NCBI GenBank assembly: GCA_002483285.1
Contig: DLHP01000041.1
Location: forward strand, 213,943-277,942
Reading direction: 5' to 3'
From: Flavobacterium sp. UBA7665
Lineage (GTDB): Bacteria > Bacteroidota > Bacteroidia > Flavobacteriales > Flavobacteriaceae
Length of the DNA: 64,000 nt
Shown here: piece by piece, positions 15,867-25,079 of the stretch
Layout of the letters: each line of letters starts with the position of its first letter
Numbering within the stretch: the first letter of the stretch is position 1
Notes under the pieces: generated by a model
What the model saw: the letters and a program-made list of their open reading frames with translations, nothing else
Databases searched by the model: none
What the model was told of the DNA's origin: nothing
Position numbers and translations under genes: made by a program

Positions 15867-16865
15867 ATGAACACAATCACGGCCGCAATCACCGCTGTTG
15901 GCGCTTATGTACCAGATTTCGTACTCTCCAATAAGATTTTGGAAACGATGGTAGACACCAACGACGAGTGGATCACCTCACGCACCGGAATCAGTGAAAG
16001 AAGAATACTCAAAGGCGACAAACTCGGAACTTCGTTTTTAGCCATTAAAGCCGCAGAAAACCTCATTGAAAAAAGCGGCATCAATCCAGCAGATATCGAT
16101 TTGGTCATAGTAGCCACCACCACCGCGGATATGCCCGTTGCCGCCACTTCGGTTTATGTAGCCACACAAATTGGTGCGGTGAACGCCTTTGCTTATGATT
16201 TGCAGGCGGCGTGTTCGGGATTTTTGTACGGCATGTCAACGGCATCGGCGTACATCCAATCCGGGCGATACAAAAAGGTGTTGCTCATCGGGGCCGATAA
16301 AATGTCATCGATTATTGATTATACAGACAGGGCGACCTGCATTATCTTTGGAGATGGTGCGGGCGCTGTGCTTTTTGAGCCCAACCATGAAGGGCTTGGC
16401 TTGCAGGACGAATTTCTCCGCAGTGACGGAATTGGTCGTGAATACCTTAAGATTGACGCGGGCGGATCCATCCTTCCGGCCTCTAAAGAAACCGTCGAAA
16501 ACCGCCAGCATTACGTATTCCAGGACGGGAAAACCGTATTCAAATACGCTGTAACCGGAATGGCCGACGTAAGCGAAAAAATCATGGAGCGCAACAACCT
16601 CGACAAAGACAGTGTGGATTGGCTCATTGCGCACCAGGCCAACAAAAGGATTATTGATGCTACGGCACACAGGATGGGCCTCGACGAGGACAAAGTTTTG
16701 GTCAACATCCACAAATACGGCAACACCACTTCGGGAACATTGCCCTTGTTGCTTAGTGACTTTGAAGACAAATTCAAAAAAGGGGACAACCTCATTTTTG
16801 CTGCCTTTGGCGGAGGATTCACCTGGGGTGCCATTTACCTCAAATGGGCATACGACAAACAATAA
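15867..16865 (+). CDS. fabH: 3-oxoacyl-ACP synthase III (KAS III)
   Basis: This 332-residue enzyme starts type II fatty-acid synthesis by condensing acetyl-CoA or a branched acyl-CoA with malonyl-ACP. The catalytic triad is visible: Cys116 in AACSGFLYG, His in HQANKRI and Asn in GNTTSGTLPL. The glycine-rich end FAAFGGGFTWG is also standard. It precedes accB and accC, so synthesis initiation and malonyl-CoA supply are encoded together. Downstream spacing is 24 bases. Confidence 0.96.
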   Translation: MNTITAAITAVGAYVPDFVLSNKILETMVDTNDEWITSRTGISERRILKGDKLGTSFLAIKAAENLIEKSGINPADIDLVIVATTTADMPVAATSVYVATQIGAVNAFAYDLQAACSGFLYGMSTASAYIQSGRYKKVLLIGADKMSSIIDYTDRATCIIFGDGAGAVLFEPNHEGLGLQDEFLRSDGIGREYLKIDAGGSILPASKETVENRQHYVFQDGKTVFKYAVTGMADVSEKIMERNNLDKDSVDWLIAHQANKRIIDATAHRMGLDEDKVLVNIHKYGNTTSGTLPLLLSDFEDKFKKGDNLIFAAFGGGFTWGAIYLKWAYDKQ

Positions 16866-16889
16866 ACTAAACTAAAAACGATAACTATT

Positions 16890-17369
16890 ATGGATTTAAA
16901 AGAAATTCAAAACCTAATCAAGTTTGTAGCCAACTCCGGTGTTGCGGAGGTGAAGCTAGAAACGGGCGATGTGAAAATCACCATCAAAACCACGCTCGAG
17001 GGTAGTTCGCCAGAGGTTACTTACGTACAACAAATGCCTGCACAGGCTGCATTGCCGCAAGCCGCTGCGCCGCAAGTTGCCACTCCTGCTGCTACAACTG
17101 CTGCACCTGCTACAGACGACAATTCAAAATACATCACTATAAAATCACCAATTATCGGAACTTTCTACCGCAAACCGGCGCCAGACAAACCTACGTTTGT
17201 AGAAGTTGGCGGGTCGATTTCAAAAGGCGATGTACTTTGTGTAATCGAAGCGATGAAGCTTTTCAACGAAATAGAATCAGAAGTTTCGGGGAAAATCGTG
17301 AAGATTTTGGTAGACGATATGTCTCCGGTTGAATTCGACCAGCCCTTATTTTTAGTAGACCCTTCGTAA
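16890..17369 (+). CDS. accB: Acetyl-CoA carboxylase biotin carboxyl carrier protein
   Basis: The protein has 159 residues. The C-terminal biotinyl domain carries EAMKLFNEIE with the biotinylated Lys at residue 123. An Ala/Pro-rich linker (about residues 50-75) separates it from the N-terminal segment, as usual. It carries the carboxyl group from the AccC active site to the carboxyltransferase. It follows fabH and is separated from accC by a repeat-bearing spacer of 126 bp. Confidence 0.96.
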   Translation: MDLKEIQNLIKFVANSGVAEVKLETGDVKITIKTTLEGSSPEVTYVQQMPAQAALPQAAAPQVATPAATTAAPATDDNSKYITIKSPIIGTFYRKPAPDKPTFVEVGGSISKGDVLCVIEAMKLFNEIESEVSGKIVKILVDDMSPVEFDQPLFLVDPS

Positions 17370-17379
17370 ATTTTAAATG

Positions 17380-17407
17380 GTGAATGATGAATTGTGAATG
17401 ATGAGTT
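17380..17407. repeat. Heptamer array between accB and accC
   Basis: Four 7-bp units occur in sequence: GTGAATG, ATGAATT, GTGAATG, ATGAGTT. The rest of the spacer holds a small GCCC-ATGAA-GGGC hairpin near 17457-17469 and A/T-rich blocks. Confidence 0.75.
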
Positions 17408-17495
17408 GTCGTCATCCGCAATCATTTGAAATTTAAGATTTAGCTTCGCTCGATTCGCCCATGAAGGGCTCGGGCCTAATTTAAAATTAAAAAGG

Positions 17496-18845
17496 ATGTT
17501 TAAAAAAATACTGATTGCAAACAGAGGGGAAATTGCACTTCGTGTGATCCGAACCTGTAGGGAAATGGGAATCAAGACCGTGGCGGTTTATTCTACTGCC
17601 GATGCAGAAAGCCTTCACGTGAAATTCGCCGATGAAGCGGTTTGTATCGGGCCACCGCCCAGCAACTTGTCATACCTCAAAATGTCAAACATTATTGCCG
17701 CGGCCGAAATTACAAACGCTGATGCGATCCATCCCGGATATGGTTTCCTTTCAGAGAATGCCAAGTTCTCAAAAATCTGCCAGGAGCACGGGATCAAATT
17801 TATCGGTGCCACGCCAGAAATGATTGACAGAATGGGAGACAAAGCCTCGGCCAAAGCAACCATGAAAGCAGCCGGAGTTCCTTGTGTACCGGGTTCCGAA
17901 GGCATTTTAGAATCATACGAACAAGCACTAGAAATATCCAAAGGAATGGGATTCCCTGTCATGCTTAAGGCAACTGCCGGCGGCGGCGGAAAAGGAATGC
18001 GCGCGGTTTGGAAAGAAGCAGATTTACTCAAAGCATGGGAAAGCGCGCGCCAGGAATCGGCTGCGGCTTTCGGAAATGACGGCATGTACCTCGAGAAATT
18101 GATCGAAGAGCCACGTCACATTGAAATCCAGGTCGTAGGTGATTCTTACGGAAAAGCTTGTCACTTGTCAGAAAGGGACTGCTCGGTACAACGTCGTCAC
18201 CAGAAACTCACCGAAGAGACACCATCGCCATTCATGACCGACGAATTGCGCAACAATATGGGACTCGCCGCCGTAAAAGCTGCCGAGTACATCAAGTACG
18301 AAGGCGCCGGAACCGTCGAATTCCTTGTCGACAAACACCGCAACTTCTACTTCATGGAAATGAACACGCGTATACAGGTAGAGCACCCTATTACAGAACA
18401 AGTTATTGATTACGATTTGATTCGTGAGCAAATATTGGTGGCTGCCGGTGTGCCGATTTCAGGTAAGAACTACCTGCCGCAGTTGCACGCCATTGAATGC
18501 CGTATCAATGCCGAGGATCCGTACAACGATTTCCGCCCTTCACCGGGAAAAATCACCACGCTTCACGCGCCAGGCGGACACGGCGTTCGTCTCGATACCC
18601 ACGTTTACGCTGGATACACGATTCCGCCGAATTACGATTCGATGATTGCCAAGCTCATCACCACCGCACAAACCCGCGAAGAGGCAATCAGCAAGATGAA
18701 AAGGGCTTTGGATGAGTTCGTAATCGAAGGCGTTAAAACCACAATCCCGTTCCACAGGCAACTCATGGACGATCCGCGCTACGTAGCCGGAGATTACACG
18801 ACCGCCTTTATGGATACCTTCAAAATGAACGATCCCGAAGAATAA
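17496..18845 (+). CDS. accC: Acetyl-CoA carboxylase, biotin carboxylase subunit
   Basis: This 449-residue ATP-grasp enzyme carboxylates the biotin on AccB. The opening MFKKILIANRGEIALRVIR, the glycine-rich loop GGGGKGMRAVW, and the MEMNTRIQVEHPITE segment with the catalytic residues are all present. The length is normal. It ends the rpmF-fabH-accB-accC set, with a strong terminator 4 bases after the stop. Confidence 0.97.
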   Translation: MFKKILIANRGEIALRVIRTCREMGIKTVAVYSTADAESLHVKFADEAVCIGPPPSNLSYLKMSNIIAAAEITNADAIHPGYGFLSENAKFSKICQEHGIKFIGATPEMIDRMGDKASAKATMKAAGVPCVPGSEGILESYEQALEISKGMGFPVMLKATAGGGGKGMRAVWKEADLLKAWESARQESAAAFGNDGMYLEKLIEEPRHIEIQVVGDSYGKACHLSERDCSVQRRHQKLTEETPSPFMTDELRNNMGLAAVKAAEYIKYEGAGTVEFLVDKHRNFYFMEMNTRIQVEHPITEQVIDYDLIREQILVAAGVPISGKNYLPQLHAIECRINAEDPYNDFRPSPGKITTLHAPGGHGVRLDTHVYAGYTIPPNYDSMIAKLITTAQTREEAISKMKRALDEFVIEGVKTTIPFHRQLMDDPRYVAGDYTTAFMDTFKMNDPEE

Positions 18846-18848
18846 AAA

Positions 18849-18875
18849 AAGCCTCATGAAAATGAGGCTTTTTTG
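18849..18875. terminator. Bidirectional terminator accC / S9 peptidase
   Basis: AAGCCTCAT and ATGAGGCTT form a 9-bp stem with a GAAA loop and T-runs on both strands, between two convergent genes. Confidence 0.88.
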
Positions 18876-18891
18876 TTTTATCTAATCTTTA

Positions 18892-20796
18892 CTATAAGGT
18901 TTCTTTGAGCCATTTGAAGAACTCGCCTTGCCAAATCTGCGCATTTTGCGGCTTGAGCACCCAGTGGTTTTCATCCGGGAAGTACACCAACCTGCTTTTG
19001 ATACCGCGCAATTGTGCTGCCTGGAACGCTTCCTGTGCTTGCCCGATTGGGACACGGAAATCGTTTCCGCCCTGGAAAATCAAAATAGGCGTGTTCCATT
19101 TGTCGACGTTGTTGATTGGGTTGAATTCGTTGTAAGCCTTTTGGGCAGCGACATTGTTTTTGTCCCAATAAGGTCCGCCATGATCCCAGTTGTTGAAGAA
19201 GACTTCCTCAGTGGTGCCGTACATGCTTTGCAGGTTGAAAACCCCGTCATGCGAAATAAAAGTCTTGAAACGGTTGTTGTGGATTCCGGCGAGGTAAAAT
19301 ACCGAGTAGCCACCAAAGCTTGGCCCCACGCAGCCCAAACGCGACTTATCTACATAACTTTCTTTAGATACGTCGTCAATCGCCGAGAGGTAATCGCGCA
19401 TCACTTGTCCGCCCCAATCCTTGCTGATGTCTTCATTCCACTTCACACCATGGCCAGCCATTCCGCGTCTGTTGGGCGCAACAACTATGTAGCCTTGCGC
19501 GGCCATCAATTGAAAATTCCACCTAAAAGAATACATCTGTGTGAGCGGCGATTGCGGCCCGCCTTGGCAATACAACAAGGTCGGATACTTTTTAGCCGGG
19601 TCGAAATTGGGCGGTAGGATGACCCAAACGAGCATTTTTTTACCGTCGGTGGTGGTCACGTAACGGCGTTCGGTTTTGCTCAAAGCGAGCGAATTATAAG
19701 TCGCCGTGTTGATGTTGGTGATTTGTTTGAACGTGTTTTTCTTCAAATCATAAGTATAGATTTCGGGCGCGTGGTTCATATCGTTGCGCGTAACGATGGC
19801 GTTATCACCGGAAAATCCGAAGATATCGGTTATGTCAAATTCGCCCTTGGTGACCTGGCGCACCGTAACGGCAATTTTTGTCAATCCCGGGAAATTAACT
19901 TCGAAGAGTTGTTTGGTCCCGTCGACTGCGGCGGTGAAGTAAACTTTTTTGCCGTCAGGGCTCCATTTGAAATGTTCTACGGTTCCGTCCCAGTTGGCGG
20001 TAAGGTTCATTTTCATGCCTTTGAAATCCACGATGATGTCGTTCTTGTCGGCCTCATAACCGTCGCGCTTCATCTGCAACCAGCTTAGGTTCCCGGTAGG
20101 GGAAAACTGCGGCGACATGTCGTAACCGGCATTGCCTTCGGTGCGATTGCGGGTTTGCTTGGTCTGGAGGTTGTACTCGTAAATATTGGTATCGGTAGAA
20201 ATCGCGTAGGCAGTCCCCGATTTTTTCTTACAGACATACAGGATGCTTTTGCTGTCGGGTGACCAAATGTAATCCTCGTCGCCGCCAAAAGGTTTCTGCG
20301 GGCTGTCGAATGTTTCGTTCGTCATCAGGTCGATTCCTTTGGCACCAGCGCTGTTTTCTTTGTAAAAAACGTGGTTGTATTTGCCCTCGTTCCATTTGTC
20401 CCAATGGCGATAATCAAGTGCATTGTAGATTTGTACCGTCGACTTGTCGAGATTTGGGTAGTAATCTTTGCCCAAAACGTTTTCGAGTTTCACTTCCTCG
20501 TGGTAAACGGTATATTTCCCGTCGGGCGATACATTCTTGTCGGCAACGAGCGTTTTGCTATCCTTGATTTCGGTTGCATTACCTCCGTTTACCGAAATGG
20601 TATAGTATTTTGAATTGGTTTTGTTGTCTTCAATAGAAGGTGTCGCCACTTTGTAGACGATGTTTTTTCCGTCTTTTGAGATTCCCAAGACGGTGACTCT
20701 TCCGAGTTTCCACAACAGTTCGGGCGACATGAGATTTTGTGCCATAGCATTCACGCTGATCAGGATTAAGATTGCAAACAGGTTTTTTTTATTCAT
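18892..20796 (-). CDS. Secreted S9-family prolyl oligopeptidase-like peptidase
   Basis: The protein has 634 residues from the start at 20796. I prefer this start because it gives MNKKNLFAILILISVNAMAQ, a clean signal peptide; a longer in-frame start at 20835 adds 13 residues before it. The N-terminal part is a WD40-like beta-propeller (YTIS, WSPDGKKVYF type repeats). The C-terminal alpha/beta hydrolase holds the nucleophile Ser493 in GPSFGGYS, an Asp in NDFRVPIG and a His in DENHWV. It probably releases dipeptides or acylated residues from peptides in the periplasm. It stands alone between two terminators. Confidence 0.9.
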   Translation of the reverse strand: MNKKNLFAILILISVNAMAQNLMSPELLWKLGRVTVLGISKDGKNIVYKVATPSIEDNKTNSKYYTISVNGGNATEIKDSKTLVADKNVSPDGKYTVYHEEVKLENVLGKDYYPNLDKSTVQIYNALDYRHWDKWNEGKYNHVFYKENSAGAKGIDLMTNETFDSPQKPFGGDEDYIWSPDSKSILYVCKKKSGTAYAISTDTNIYEYNLQTKQTRNRTEGNAGYDMSPQFSPTGNLSWLQMKRDGYEADKNDIIVDFKGMKMNLTANWDGTVEHFKWSPDGKKVYFTAAVDGTKQLFEVNFPGLTKIAVTVRQVTKGEFDITDIFGFSGDNAIVTRNDMNHAPEIYTYDLKKNTFKQITNINTATYNSLALSKTERRYVTTTDGKKMLVWVILPPNFDPAKKYPTLLYCQGGPQSPLTQMYSFRWNFQLMAAQGYIVVAPNRRGMAGHGVKWNEDISKDWGGQVMRDYLSAIDDVSKESYVDKSRLGCVGPSFGGYSVFYLAGIHNNRFKTFISHDGVFNLQSMYGTTEEVFFNNWDHGGPYWDKNNVAAQKAYNEFNPINNVDKWNTPILIFQGGNDFRVPIGQAQEAFQAAQLRGIKSRLVYFPDENHWVLKPQNAQIWQGEFFKWLKETL

Positions 20797-20865
20797 GGTT
20801 ATTGATTTTAACAAGGAGATTCGAATGGTTTTCAAGGAGGCCTAAAAGTAAACATTTTTTCAAAA

Positions 20866-20896
20866 AAAAAGCTACCCGATTAGAGGTAGCTTTTTA
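20866..20896 (-). terminator. Terminator after the reprolysin gene
   Basis: GCTACC and GGTAGC pair, with the flanking A and T runs extending the stem. On the minus strand it lies directly downstream of the gene that ends at 20914. Confidence 0.8.
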
Positions 20897-20913
20897 CAGT
20901 TTGTTACAAAAAT

Positions 20914-23900
20914 TTATTGTTTGATGAAACGCTTCACAACCGTTTGGCCTTTAGAAGTAAGTTCAATCAGATAAGTCCCGGCTTGGATTTGCGCCACCGG
21001 AATGGTTCCGTTATCTACTTTTCCTTGTGCCATTTGCTGACCCAAAACGCTAAAGATCTTATACGTTGCCTCATCGGTAACAGAAATGTTCAACACTGCG
21101 CCGCTCACCGGGTTCGGATAAACGCGGATGTCCAACGCGGCCACTTCATTTTCCGTTTCCCTAGCTGTTGAGACGATGTTGATGGTATAATCTTCTACTT
21201 GTCCGTAAGAGAACGCCTCACAAGCGGTGGGAACAGCGTTGTATTTCATAGAAACGCGCATTCTGGTAGCGCCCAATGTGGCAGTGGCAGGAATGGTAAT
21301 GCTGCCGGTAACCGGAGTAGTTTTAGAAGCTGTTTTGGTCCAAACCGTCTCTCCAGCATCTGTAAAGTCTCCATCTTTGTTGTAGTCTATAAACACAGCG
21401 TATCCTTCGTTGTAAACCGTTCCGGTCCATGAAGGCGTGATGGTAATCGTATAAACCGAACCACGTGTGGCGTTGGTAGACAAGGCCGTGAAATTCTCAT
21501 ATCCGGCAGTTCCGGTAGAGGTGTTGTTGATGGTTCCAAAAACCACTTTTCCGATTTTCTCATCAGCAGTACTGTTGCCTTGCGACGTACAATAGGTAAC
21601 CGAAGCCGATGAAGTCGTTACATTGACCGTGTTGCTCGCCGCCGAGACGTTTCCTGCAGCATCCTTCGCAATGACGTAAAACGAATATGCGGTAGATGCA
21701 GCGAGTCCGGTAACGGCATAAGAGGCGCTTGCAGTATTTGCCCTGAAAACACCGTTTTGGTATACATCATAACCGGTAACGCCCACATTGTCGGTTGAAG
21801 CAGTCCATGATAGATTGGTTGTCGACGAAGTGGTTCCCGATGCAGCCAAACTAGTTGGAGCAGTAGGCGCAGTAGTATCTGGAGTTCCGGCCACAATATT
21901 TACGGTATAATCTTCTACTTGTCCGTAAGAGAAAGCCTCACAAGCAGTAGGAATTGCATTGTATTTCATAGAGACACGCATTCTTGTCGCACCCAAAGTG
22001 GCGGTGGCAGGAGCAGTGAATGATCCGCTAGCTGGAGTAGTAGTAGCCGCAGCTTGGGTCCAAACGGTTTCGCCTGCATCAGCAAAATCCCCATCTTGGT
22101 TGTAATCGATGAATACGGCATAGCCTTCTGCATAAGTCGTTGCGGTCCACGATGGCGTAACCGTGATGGTAGCCGAAGCACTTCTGGTTAAATTGGTAGA
22201 CTGCGCGGTAAAATTCTCGTATCCGGCAGTTCCCGTAGAAGTATTGTTGATGGTTCCCAAAACCACTTTACCGATTTTTTCATCAGCAGTGCTATTCCCT
22301 TGTGACGCACAATAAGAAATAGTTACCGCTGTTGTCGTCACGTTTACGGTATTGCTTGCAGTCGAAGCATTTCCTGCCGCGTCTTTCGCAATTACATAAA
22401 AGGTGTAGGCAGTCGAAGCTGTCAAGCCCGTAACGGCGTAAGTTGTAGCAGCGGTATTGGCTCTAAATACACCATTTTGGTATACATCGTATCCAGTTAC
22501 ACCCACATTGTCTGTTGAAGCCGTCCAGGACAAATTGGTAGTAGTCGCGGTAGTTCCCGAAGCCGCAAGGCTCGTAGGCGCAGAAGGCGCGGTCGTGTCA
22601 ACAACTGGTGCCAAAGTAGTAACGTTTATCGTGTTGCTTGCCGTTGAGGAATTTCCTGCAGCATCTCTTGCGATTACATAAAAAGTATAAGTAGTAGAAG
22701 CGGCTAGCCCGGTCACTGCATAGGTAGTCGAAGCCGTGTTGGCTTTTAACACGCCGTTTTGGTATACATCATATCCGGTTACGCCCACATTGTCTGTCGA
22801 CGCGGTCCAAGATAAGTTGGTGGTAGTTTGTGTGGTCCCTGCGGCAGCTAATGCAGTCGGGGCAGATGGTGCGACGGTATCAGTGCTTCCGGCAGTAATC
22901 GTGAAATTGGTGTTAGAAACGTCAAAGAAAATATGGTTGGTTCCTTTGATCATGATGCGGTTGGTCGTTCCCGGAGTATTCGGGATTGTTACTGCTTGTG
23001 TTCCGTCGTTTGGTGTAGCAGCCAACAAAGTAGACCAGGTCGTTCCGCCGTTGGTTGAAATGAGGATGTCTACATTGGCGCAATTTACGCTGTTTGCGGT
23101 AGTTCCGGCTACATTCCAGGTGATGGTTTGAGAAGAGCCGCCTGCATACGAAACTGCGGTATTGGGTACAGTTACTGCAAAAGGTCCCGCGGTAGCATTT
23201 ACCGTTACAATCATATCGTCGCTATTGTTTCCTGAACCGCCTGCGCGGTTGTCGCGAACGGTAAACCTAAAGTTCATGCTGCGAGCAACAGATGGCAAAG
23301 CCTCAACGGTTACTTCTGATCCGGCTGTTGTTGTGGCACCGGTCAAAACCGAAGCCATTCTCGGGAAATATCTTGTAGGCGTTGTTACCGGGCTGTAAGA
23401 CCTGAAATTCACTCCACTGGTTTTGGTGGCATTCGGTGCCGTTGCATTCGATTGGGAATCCATTTGTTCCCAACCGTAAGTAAGCGCGTCACCATTGGCA
23501 TCCGTTGCCGTTCCGGTAAGCATGAAAGGGGTGCTTTTTGGGATGGTGTAATCCAAACCTGCGGCAGCCGTAGGGATTGAATTCCCTGTTGCGGTGTTTA
23601 CCGAGCAGGTTTTTGCCTTGATGTTGTTGGTGATTTGTTGGATGCTGACCGCATGGAAATACGCGTCAGAGTGCGGTTGTACATCCACAGAAGTGATGCC
23701 CGCATAACCCATAATGGTAGATCCGCTTCCCGGTTCCATCTGGACACCGGTTCCTTCATTACTTTGCGTAAACGTGTGGTTTCCGCCAAATTGGTGGCCC
23801 ATTTCGTGCGCTACGTAGTCGATGTCGAAATTGTCCCCTGAAGGAATATTATCTCCAGGCGAAGTAAATCCGCTTCCTTTCCCCAAAGGAACCGAAGCTG

Positions 23901-24849
23901 TTGGATTGGTACAGATACAACCAATGCAACCCGCGTTTCCGCCGCCACCCGAAGCACCAAATAAGTGCCCGATGTCGTAGTTCGCGTTACCGATAGTATT
24001 GGTCAATGCCGTTTGCAATTCCTGGTTCCAGGCACCACCTGATCCGGCTGCTGCTGCAGAATACGGGTCGGTAGAAGCACTGGTATAAATTACAGCGTCG
24101 GTATTGGCAATCAAAACCATGCGCGCCGAGAAATCTTTTTCAAAAACACCATTGACGCGTGTCATTGTGTTGTTGATTGCAGCCAGAGCCAAAGCCTTGG
24201 TTCCGCCGAAATAAGCAGTGTATTCACCCGTTACCGACATCGCCAGGCGGAAGGTGCGCAACAAGGCGTCATCAGCATTCGGGCGCGCAGCCGAAACACC
24301 AGACTCTTCTTGTGCCTGGTCAATCACACGGCATTCAAAACGGTTCATGGTCGCCATCTTATCCGATTTGCGGTACACGGCGTATGAACTCCTGTCGGTG
24401 GTGTAAGGCTCAATAAATACAGCCGATTGGTCGGACTTGATCACCATACTCTGGAAACCAAGTGGCGAAATGCTGAAATAAATCGTCGAAGCCGGATTGT
24501 CAATCCCTTGACCAATATAAGACTTGATATCTGGATACCTTGCCGCGAGTTCGGGCGCCATATTGGAGGATTCCTTTACACGGAAGCTTTCAAGCTGTCC
24601 GGTCTCATTGGGAAAAGTAACCGCCACTCCGCTGCGGTTGGCTGAGAAGCGGCTGGGTGCCGTTCTTAAACTTTGCTTGAGTTGGTTCACGTCAAGCGAA
24701 AATAAACGCGGGCTGAGAATGTTTTCTTTGTTGGCAACCGTTACCGCGTCTGGGTTTTTTACGGTCGACTTCCATAGTGTTCTTCCTGTTTGGGCAAAGG
24801 AAAAACTGGTGATTGCAAGCAGTGCAATCGAAAGTAATTTGTTTTTCAT
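20914..24849 (-). CDS. Secreted reprolysin-type metalloprotease with FN3, GEVED and T9SS tail
   Basis: The protein has 1311 residues from the ATG at 24849, which gives a signal peptide (MKNKLLSIALLAITSFSFAQ). The metzincin zinc site HEMGHQFGGNH starts at His348 with Glu349, and the Met-turn STIMGYAG follows. Downstream modules in order are two fibronectin type III domains, a GEVED domain, a third FN3 domain, a second GEVED domain, and a C-terminal type IX sorting domain (DIRVYPNPVSG to FIKQ). Known relatives are cell-surface or secreted proteases of Bacteroidota. The FN3 and GEVED modules are near-copies of each other at DNA level. It has its own promoter and terminator. Confidence 0.92.
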   Translation of the reverse strand: MKNKLLSIALLAITSFSFAQTGRTLWKSTVKNPDAVTVANKENILSPRLFSLDVNQLKQSLRTAPSRFSANRSGVAVTFPNETGQLESFRVKESSNMAPELAARYPDIKSYIGQGIDNPASTIYFSISPLGFQSMVIKSDQSAVFIEPYTTDRSSYAVYRKSDKMATMNRFECRVIDQAQEESGVSAARPNADDALLRTFRLAMSVTGEYTAYFGGTKALALAAINNTMTRVNGVFEKDFSARMVLIANTDAVIYTSASTDPYSAAAAGSGGAWNQELQTALTNTIGNANYDIGHLFGASGGGGNAGCIGCICTNPTASVPLGKGSGFTSPGDNIPSGDNFDIDYVAHEMGHQFGGNHTFTQSNEGTGVQMEPGSGSTIMGYAGITSVDVQPHSDAYFHAVSIQQITNNIKAKTCSVNTATGNSIPTAAAGLDYTIPKSTPFMLTGTATDANGDALTYGWEQMDSQSNATAPNATKTSGVNFRSYSPVTTPTRYFPRMASVLTGATTTAGSEVTVEALPSVARSMNFRFTVRDNRAGGSGNNSDDMIVTVNATAGPFAVTVPNTAVSYAGGSSQTITWNVAGTTANSVNCANVDILISTNGGTTWSTLLAATPNDGTQAVTIPNTPGTTNRIMIKGTNHIFFDVSNTNFTITAGSTDTVAPSAPTALAAAGTTQTTTNLSWTASTDNVGVTGYDVYQNGVLKANTASTTYAVTGLAASTTYTFYVIARDAAGNSSTASNTINVTTLAPVVDTTAPSAPTSLAASGTTATTTNLSWTASTDNVGVTGYDVYQNGVFRANTAATTYAVTGLTASTAYTFYVIAKDAAGNASTASNTVNVTTTAVTISYCASQGNSTADEKIGKVVLGTINNTSTGTAGYENFTAQSTNLTRSASATITVTPSWTATTYAEGYAVFIDYNQDGDFADAGETVWTQAAATTTPASGSFTAPATATLGATRMRVSMKYNAIPTACEAFSYGQVEDYTVNIVAGTPDTTAPTAPTSLAASGTTSSTTNLSWTASTDNVGVTGYDVYQNGVFRANTASASYAVTGLAASTAYSFYVIAKDAAGNVSAASNTVNVTTSSASVTYCTSQGNSTADEKIGKVVFGTINNTSTGTAGYENFTALSTNATRGSVYTITITPSWTGTVYNEGYAVFIDYNKDGDFTDAGETVWTKTASKTTPVTGSITIPATATLGATRMRVSMKYNAVPTACEAFSYGQVEDYTINIVSTARETENEVAALDIRVYPNPVSGAVLNISVTDEATYKIFSVLGQQMAQGKVDNGTIPVAQIQAGTYLIELTSKGQTVVKRFIKQ
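21180..22890. repeat. Long internal repeats encoding FN3 and GEVED modules
   Basis: About 420 bp at 21180-21600 are closely matched at 21900-22320 (GEVED modules). FN3-coding segments near 21610-21870, 22325-22600 and 22610-22890 also match one another. All are in the same orientation and frame, so recombination between them would remove or add whole domains. Confidence 0.75.
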
Positions 24850-24885
24850 GATTTGGTGTAAATGGGTTAGGTTAAAATTAGCGGT

Positions 24886-24917
24886 CAAATATAAAATTAT
24901 TTTTAACCGATAATCAA
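24886..24917 (-). promoter_or_regulatory. Promoter of the reprolysin gene
   Basis: On the minus strand TTG (24915-24917), a 21-base spacer and TATATTTG (24886-24893) match the Bacteroidota promoter; the start lies 36 bases downstream. The remaining AT-rich spacer to 25079 shows nothing else I can name. Confidence 0.6.
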
Positions 24918-25079
24918 CAGTTTGTATAAATTAATTAACAAATCGACAAACTACATCAGGTAAATATGAAAGATGCGCAAGTATAAACTAAAAATTGTAA
25001 GATTATCTCAATTAAATAAAATGACTTTTCCTACGTTTCAGATACTTCAAAAAAAGCTATTTTTATCAAAAATTTTCAG

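Noticed and set aside
18928..19617. Plus-strand open frame opposite the S9 peptidase
   Set aside because: The minus-strand gene has a signal peptide and catalytic triad; this frame is a composition shadow.
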